Shown: positions 57,980 through 64,000 of the stretch, piece after piece
How positions within the stretch are numbered: position 1 is the stretch's first letter
How the letters are laid out: every line of letters starts with the position of its first letter
Origin: Saccharum officinarum
Taxonomy: Eukaryota > Streptophyta > Magnoliopsida > Poales > Poaceae
Direction: 5' to 3'
Assembly (NCBI GenBank): GCA_020631735.1
Contig: CM036209.1
Location: 8,035,451-8,099,450 of the forward strand
DNA: 64,000 bases
The notes under the pieces: model-generated
Databases searched by the model: none
Told to the model about the DNA's origin: nothing
The model's input: only the letters and a program-made list of their open reading frames with translations
Position numbers and translations under genes: made by a program

Positions 57980-60830
57980 TGTAACACCCAAAAATTCTAA
58001 ACTTTAGAAATAAGGAATTTCAAATAATTTAGATAGTGATTAATGAGAAATTAAAATTTAAGAAATATTTGGTGTTGCATTCATGCTGTTGCATTTATTT
58101 TATTTTGTGGTGTGGATATATTTGTTTTATTTTGAATTGGTTTGAAGAATTTTATTTGGAATAGTTTGAAAACAAGTAAATAAAGAAAAGAAAGAAGAAA
58201 AGAAAAAAAACACTTACCTGATTGGCCCGGCGGCCTAGCTGACTGACGGCCCGAATTCTCCTCCGCGCCAGCGACCGCGAGAGCCCAGCAGCCAAGCCAG
58301 CCGAGCTAGCAGCCGCGCTTTCCCTCCCCTCTCTTGGTCGCTGACCGGTGGGGCTCGGATGTCGGATGCTCCTCCTATCTTGCGTAACCGAGCCGGTCAC
58401 AACCCCATCGACGAACCGCAACCGAATCTGCGTATCTAAGGAGTCCCTTTCCAAATTGATCACGCCACTATCCTATATAAGCTAGAACCGCACCTTTCAT
58501 ACCCTTTTTATTCAGATTTTGGGTTGTTTTTGCCCTAGCCGCGCCTTGGAACCCTAGAAGCCACGGTGGAGGCGAATTCGTCGGCTACTTCACGTTCTAG
58601 TCGCTGTAAGTTGCTCTATTAGCTTTAGTTCGTTGATGTGACATGATTTGTTCTATCAATTTTGATGTTAAGGTCGTGTTGTGTTCTTACCGTGTGAAGG
58701 AGCTAAGCCGTCCGCCTTTTGGAGCCGCCCGTCGTTCCCGTGCCGTGATTGACCGTCTTAGAGCTCTAGGTGAGATCGCAATGAGCTTCCCGTTCGATTG
58801 GTACCAACCGCGCATGTTTTGGTGAAGTTTAGGGCGGGTTTGGCGAGTCCGGCGGGCCGCCGGCCATGGCGCCGCCATGGGGTTGGGGCGGAGCGGCGGA
58901 AGCGCCGCCGGTCTCCTCTGGAAGAGATGTGGGCCGTCCGATCTTGGATAAGCGGCCAAGATTAGATCTTACCTCTTCGCGTGGCAAAATTTTTAAAGAG
59001 CCCCTTAGTTTTTCAGAATTTAACCCGCCGTCCAAAGCGTAAAGCTGGAGATACGTATTCGCGTTTTGAAAGCGTATTTACTCCCGGATTAATCAAAAAT
59101 ACGTTTTCAGGTATTTACAGTTTTGCCACTAAACTTGTTTTGATCATAAAATCTTCGTTTTAACTCCGATTTGACCCGTTCAAGTTGCGTTAGGTTCGTA
59201 TTTGCGAGATCTACATGTTAGTATAGTTGTACAGTAGGTTGGGAAAGTTTAATTTTCGAGTTTATATTAAAATAATTATTTATCTATAGGAAATCTTAGA
59301 AAATTCATAACTTATACGTTTTAACTCCGAATTTGGTGATCTTTGCGTCTGTGTGATCGTAGAAACGTGTAGAAGAGTTTTATAAACTTTTATTACTGTT
59401 TTGTTATTATTGGTGTACTGTTCTAATTGTATCTCTTTGTTTGTTTCGTGTATGTTTGATTGGATGCATGTGTGTTGTTGATTGATGATCGAGTATAGAC
59501 GGTGAGCAGTATCTGGACGATCAAGAGTATTATTTTGAGCCAGACCAGCAGTATCATCAGGAAAGCTTTGATTAAGGCAAGTATAACATGGGACCATCCT
59601 TGTTGTCCTATTCACTGAAATTATCATACATATGCATGTGTCTTCCTTGACAACCTTAGAGATTATAACTTAGTGATTGATATCTTGTTTCCTTGTCACC
59701 TATGGGTTGTGCATTTGTGTAGCTATTGCTAGTGCTTAATTATGAACAATGATCTTGTAATTTGACTAATGGATTATGCAATCAACCTTTAATGATGATT
59801 TTATTACTGTTGAAAAGGGGGCTAGAGCAAGGGGTTATATTGTTGCTCTGGTTTCTCTCCGTAAGGACTTATCTGTACATGACCATCCGGGACATACAGT
59901 ACAGCTGTGAGGGCTATATGGCTCTGGCTTTAGTTGTTCAAGAGACCTTTTCTAGCTTGTTAGAGGTTACCTTAAATGGCGTAAGAATGGCTTGCCACTT
60001 TGGGTGTAGTGCGAGCCCCTGGCCTAGTGTGTATAGGCTGCGGTTGTTGTGCCACAGGGAAGGGGGGTTCTACATCTGCCTGCCGAGTGAATCTAATGGC
60101 CCTAACTTGTTAGACGAACTTTTGAGTGGCTTTATATGGTCTCTGATGTTTTGGGCCTTGCAAACCCATGCATTTGGAAATCATGACTCACAGTGAAAGT
60201 GTACACCTCTGCGCAGAGTTAAAAACTGGTATACTAGCCGTGCTCACGGATACGAGCGGCCTTGGAACATCTACAGAATAGTTGATCACCATTGTTGTAT
60301 CATGCTTAATTATTGTTGATTATTATTATGCTCATGTTAATGCTATTCATTATCCTTATTACAATTGATCATTGATTCATTAATGGGAATTGGAATACCT
60401 TGATGCTACTCAATTGCTAATTATATGATGATTAAAAGCTAAACGCAGTCAAACAGTGTCTAGCCTTTTTGAGCCTCATGAACCCTATGTTATACTTGTT
60501 GAGTTCGACATGGACTCACTCTTGCTATTTCCCCAACACTCCAGTGTGTAGTAAGATGCTACTCGGAAGAAGGACAAAGGTGTAGTGGAGTTTCCAGAAG
60601 ACTAGTAGAAGTGCTAGGCATATGTTACTCCCAGTCAGCCGTCCCTGAGAAGAATGGAGCCCGAAGTTTAGTCACCGTTCCGCGATACTCTGATGTAAGT
60701 GTTAATATAGCTATGTATACATTATATAATAACATTGTTTCTGATACTTTTTCATTCTGGCATATGTGTGGACTTCCTGGGCACACATATGATTAGCCTG
60801 GTTTTGTTCTTTAGAAAACCGGGTGTGACA
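57980..60830 (+). repeat. 3' LTR of the gypsy element
   Basis: Same boundaries as the 5' LTR. Differences seen include GGCCTAGC against GGCCCAGC near 58234 and one extra G near 59820. Confidence 0.95.
58474..58481 (+). promoter_or_regulatory. TATA box, gypsy 3' LTR
   Basis: TATATAAG, equivalent of 51092-51099. Confidence 0.6.
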
Positions 60831-60835
60831 CTGCA

Positions 60836-61690
60836 AGAATAAGAGGTTTAGAAACTGAACTTCCACAGCACTCTTGTTTTTGAGAGAGAATTTCCACGTC
60901 ACACTTTTGAACACGCAAAAATGCTAGATAGAGTCCTGGGAAAAACTAAAAGACAGAAAACAGCAAGTATCAAGTGAACAAGAACATTCTGCATTCATCA
61001 GCTCTTGATGATAAATTTTTTTGTGCCATTTCCCAACTGAAGAATCAATGGAACTATGGAAGTATGGAACAGAGATGTTTTGGTGGCATGCAAGAGATAG
61101 GATCATACTACAGCTTTGTAGTGTTAGTTGTAGTCCCAACTACCAACAGATCTTAGGAGTAACGGTCATTGAAATTAGAACCTCATATCAATGTTCTGAA
61201 GTTACTAAACTTTGTCAGTTGAGCTTCCTAAGCAGTTCTCTATTAGTAACGCACCCACTTAGAAAGTCAAGGAAGGCAAGCAGTATTACGAGTGGAAAGA
61301 AAAATTATCATAGCCTTGTTTTATCTGCTTTGTTTTAAATAGGCCATGGAGGGCTGCTAGCTGTTGCAAACACAGAGGGCATCTAAATTTTATTTTTTAG
61401 ATGGAGGGAATAGCACTGATAAATCAACAGCACCGGCAATTCAAAGTACAAAACCAATTCCTTTTGCCTATATGGCTATAACACAACCAACACTATTAAT
61501 CTTTTTTTCTGTGCTATAATCCTTGTAGTTGTACAGGCCGTATGTCACTTCCCAGAAAACAGAACAACAATAAAGGGCTAATTTTGCATTCATGCATGAT
61601 AGTGTATGAGTGTAAGCATATCAAGAGGCTTAGTCTACTACGGTTGATATGACTTTCCACATGAGAACTCGAGTACTCCTACAAGAAGCT
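60836..61690. other. No recognised gene
   Basis: AT-rich flank that continues the pre-insertion sequence of 50592. Open frames on both strands (60924-61338) overlap and show no motif. Confidence 0.5.
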
Positions 61691-61883
61691 AGCTACCCAG
61701 GCATTGTGTAAAAATGAGCTCTGCTGCTACAAGCCTCATCTTCTGATAGGCTTAGCAGGCCCTTCAGAATTTGTAGCAGGCAAGCAGGGTATGAGAAAGA
61801 GGGGAAGGTGGGGGATGATACATTGGGAGGAGGAGGAAGGAGAGTAGCGGATGGCGCCGGTCGTCCTATGCCCGTGTCCACGG

Positions 61884-61991
61884 CGGCCTTCTTCTTGGCT
61901 GCTGGTGTGGATGGCGTCAGCAAGCGGGAGCAGCAGACGGCCTTCTTCTTGGCTGCTGGTGTGGATGGCACCGGCGAGCGGGAGCAGCGGA
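61884..61991. repeat. 54-bp tandem repeat, two units
   Basis: Units start CGGCCTTCTTCTTGGCTGCT at 61884 and 61938. 54 bp is 18 codons, so frames on both strands survive. Lies beside the CACTA remnant. Confidence 0.85.
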
Positions 61992-62882
61992 CGTCGCGGG
62001 CGGGAGTAGCGGAAGTCGCGGACGTGAGCGGGATGTCTCGGGTAGGCGGGAGCAGCGGACGTGGTTCTGATGCCGCTGTCGCTGCCAGCGGCGGATGGAC
62101 GGGAAGCATGGCGACGGATCCCTTCCCACACGCTCGCTCCGGGCAGCACCGCCACACGGATCGAACCGCACAAACCTTAGGGTCGAGGTCTGATCCACTG
62201 CCCCTAGGCTCCTTGATGGATCGAAGGAGGGGCCCAATAGGGTCGCTGTTTTGGGCCGGTTCGCTGAACCGGTGGGCTGAACCGAATCACCCCCATTTTG
62301 AAGTTTCGACGAGTCATCCTTCTTGCTCGGGGATGGTGGATTCTTGGTTGGCGATGTTGTTTGTGGGTTAGGTAGAGGCTCTGAGACGGTGTGAGGGCTA
62401 AATGATGGTGGTGAGTTAGGTTCTAGTGATGGTGATGCGTTATGAGATGGTGGGTTCAGTAATGGCGTGGTCTGAAATGGTGGGTTCGGAGATGTTGGGT
62501 TAGGTGTCGGGGTTGCTGCATCCTGGGATGGTGGGTTCGGTAATGGTGGCGAGGCTAGATGAGAGAACCCTCCTTCATTGTCCTGTCCGAAAGATGGCAT
62601 CGATGGAATAGGACCATTCAACCTGATGTCCCGTTGAGGCCATAAGATGAACTCGTTGATAGCTTACCCATGTTTCTCGACACCCTCTAGAGTGGGGATG
62701 TCTAGCAAGTCATCCCTATGTCCTTCCACGACTATCAACACTTCAACCCTGGCATAGTCATCGGGAATTGGATCACCGTGAAACTTGCGGCCAAGGATCA
62801 CGAAACCTGTGGCAACTTGTATCGTACGGACATTGGTGATACAGCCGTCTAGCTTAAAAGAACCGCCAGTGAAAAATGCCAT
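61917..62882 (-). pseudogene. CACTA (En/Spm) element protein fragment
   Basis: The minus-strand frame reads ATGFVILGRKFHGDPIPDDY, ARVEVLIVVEGHRDDLLDIP and, after TAA 62664-62666, AINEFILWPQRDIRL. A 'dyarVeV ... LdiP ... eaihgfIlWpk' pattern is a recurrent C-terminal block of grass CACTA-element proteins (recalled, not searched). A Pro/Ser/Asn-rich tail (PLPNPPSQDAATPTPNPTSP) follows and runs into GC-rich sequence without a clear end. The catalytic TNP2 domain is absent. The frame starts inside the element's terminal repeats (62861-62882), so the middle of the element is deleted and ends and coding tail are fused. Confidence 0.6.
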
Positions 62883-63087
62883 TTACACTGGCAGCTGGCG
62901 TTACCCTGCCGCCAGTGTAAATTATACATTAGCACTAATGGTTTTCATAGCTGAACTGCCAGTGTAAATATGTTTATACTGTCGGTTTGTAGCAAGCGTC
63001 CACTGATTTTACACTACTGGTGCTAGCTCGTTACGAACCGCCAGTGAAAAAAAAGCACCACCAGGAGAAATCACCGCTGTGCCAGTG
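62861..63087. repeat. CACTA-type subterminal repeats and probable terminus
   Basis: At least five copies of (T)TTACACTGGCGGTT or its inverse: AACCGCCAGTG at 62861 and 63039, a hairpin TACACTGGC ... GCCAGTGTA at 62884-62922, and CTGCCAGTGTAAAT near 62956. Ends CCAGTG near 63087, reading CACTGG on the minus strand as a CACTA-like terminus. The matching left terminus was not found. Confidence 0.65.
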
Positions 63088-63341
63088 CACTCATAAGAAA
63101 ACCGAGGGAAAATAATAATTAGTGTATTTTGAAGAAAAAGTAATAATTAGCCTTATAACAGGTTCAACAGAGCGCTGAGAATACTATGTTCTACTGACAT
63201 GGCATAAGTCTTTTTTTTAGAAACAATTAGTCTATTTTGTGAGGCAGTGGATTTGGAGCCAGGCCAATCACCTGTGCATTCCACGCGCTGGAACTCGGCC
63301 ATGAGCGCAAGCGGCCCAGCCGCGACTCCTCGGCCACGGCG
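63088..63341. other. No recognised gene
   Basis: An AT-rich part is followed by a GC-rich part (63240-63345). Nothing identifiable. Confidence 0.45.
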
Positions 63342-63605
63342 TCAGCTTCGTGGGCCTCTGCACTGCATGGCCTCGCTCCCTGCAGCTGATCCAAAATGCA
63401 TGTGCATCAAATAGAGCGCAAACTCGTCAATTTTAAATAACCTAACGCCATCAGGAATCAACCTGGAAGCAGGCAAATAGAAACCTACTATCGATCTAGG
63501 TTTCTTAACCATAAGAGTCTTGGAAGAATCATGGACCTCGCCTAGATCGAGAAAGGTCTGGTTTTGGAACCTTGGCTGAAAACTATGGGCATGAACATGC
63601 AACAT
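63342..63605 (-). CDS. Unrecognised open frame, possible exon
   Basis: 87 codons on the minus strand with a protein-like composition: FQNQTFLDLGEVHDSSKTL, KKPRSIVGFYLPASRLIPDG, RLFKIDEFALYLMHMHFG. I do not recognise the family. It reads like a globular domain piece rather than a repeat by-product. A GTGCAG acceptor-like site lies just upstream (about 63607-63612). It could be a host-gene exon or part of a mobile element. Confidence 0.3.
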   Translation of the reverse strand: MLHVHAHSFQPRFQNQTFLDLGEVHDSSKTLMVKKPRSIVGFYLPASRLIPDGVRLFKIDEFALYLMHMHFGSAAGSEAMQCRGPRS

Positions 63606-64000
63606 TCCTGCACAGTTCCACCAAGATGCTCACATGGCATAGATATATACCTCGGCAAAGTAGGCATGCAACGCAAATACGCAATACAGGTCGTGAAGTC
63701 ACGTTCCAACTCCAAGTTGCATTATCTGATGATGAGTAAAGTAAATATGTGCAAATTTAAAAATGAGGGATGATGCATATGTCAAGATTCTTTTCTTTTC
63801 TTTTTGGTTTTTAATTATGCCGATACCGTAATCACTTTAGCTGTGCCACTTGCCAAGTTGTCCCATCTCCTTGTTTGTATATCATTTCTATCTAGGGAGG
63901 GCAGACAAGCAGAAGCAGACAAACTCGATCGCGTGCAAGAAAACTGAAAAGTGCACTGCCCGTCACTGAAATGTTTCTTTCTTTCTTTCTTTTAAAATGC
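63606..64000. other. No recognised gene; TTTC microsatellite at the end
   Basis: AT-rich. (TTTC)n-like run at about 63973-63992. Confidence 0.5.

Larger units (their letters stand above)
50598..60830 (+). mobile_element. Ty3/gypsy (chromovirus, Tekay-like) element, internally deleted, 10,233 bp
   Basis: A clean insertion: CTGCA duplicated at 50593-50597 and 60831-60835, with LTRs of 2850 and 2851 bp running from TGTAACACCC to GGGTGTGACA. It has an initiator-Met tRNA primer site and a polypurine tract. The pol remnant order RNase H, integrase, chromodomain-like tail defines Ty3/gypsy. The LTR size and tail suggest Tekay/Del. I find no gag, protease or RT palm. The LTRs differ at only about 15 positions, so insertion was recent. 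Confidence 0.95.

Overview
The window is plant nuclear DNA, and almost certainly from a grass: it has Stowaway and Tourist-type MITEs with grass-type termini, SIRE-like Ty1/copia and chromodomain Ty3/gypsy elements, and hAT and CACTA remnants. A panicoid grass (sorghum, sugarcane or Miscanthus group) is my best guess, but the sequence alone does not prove it. I found no intact host gene; this is repeat-rich intergenic DNA with nested mobile elements.

Layout. 1-3055: 3' part of a Ty3/gypsy LTR (+). 3056-7543: low-copy-looking AT-rich DNA with a tandem palindromic repeat and four small MITEs, all with visible terminal repeats and target duplications. 7544-13040: a 5.1 kb LTR, polypurine tract and pol C-terminus of a second Ty3/gypsy element (-). 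It breaks off at another repeat element (called N1 here) that starts at 13041. N1 is split by a 13.29 kb Ty1/copia element (13893-27182, target duplication GAGGG). N1 resumes at 27183 and ends in a decayed putative gypsy-type transposon gene. 30360-30459 is a run of 100 N. 30460-47550 then repeats 13270-30359 almost base for base, including the same copia insertion (31066-44361) with the same target site. 47443-49617: broken hAT transposase gene (-). 50598-60830: a complete-looking Ty3/gypsy insertion (+) with nearly identical 2.85 kb LTRs but no gag, protease or RT catalytic core. 61884-63087: CACTA (En/Spm) remnant (-). 63342-63605: an unrecognised open frame.

How the parts work together. 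The copia element encodes Gag (two CCHC knuckles), protease, DD35E integrase, reverse transcriptase and RNase H, then a 4.3 kb 3' region holding an extra decayed ORF. The LTR promoter region carries about 20 copies of a palindromic GCGTCCGGTC motif just before the TATA box. The same motif array recurs in front of the extra ORF, which may be a second promoter. The two copia copies lie either side of an assembly gap and differ mainly by 1-base homopolymer indels. I therefore think most of the duplication is an unmerged contig overlap. However, the 5' LTR and gag of the left copy carry a patch of C-to-T type differences that the rest lacks. The gypsy element at 50.6-60.8 kb combines young LTRs with an old, stop-ridden interior, so it probably moved using proteins supplied by other elements.
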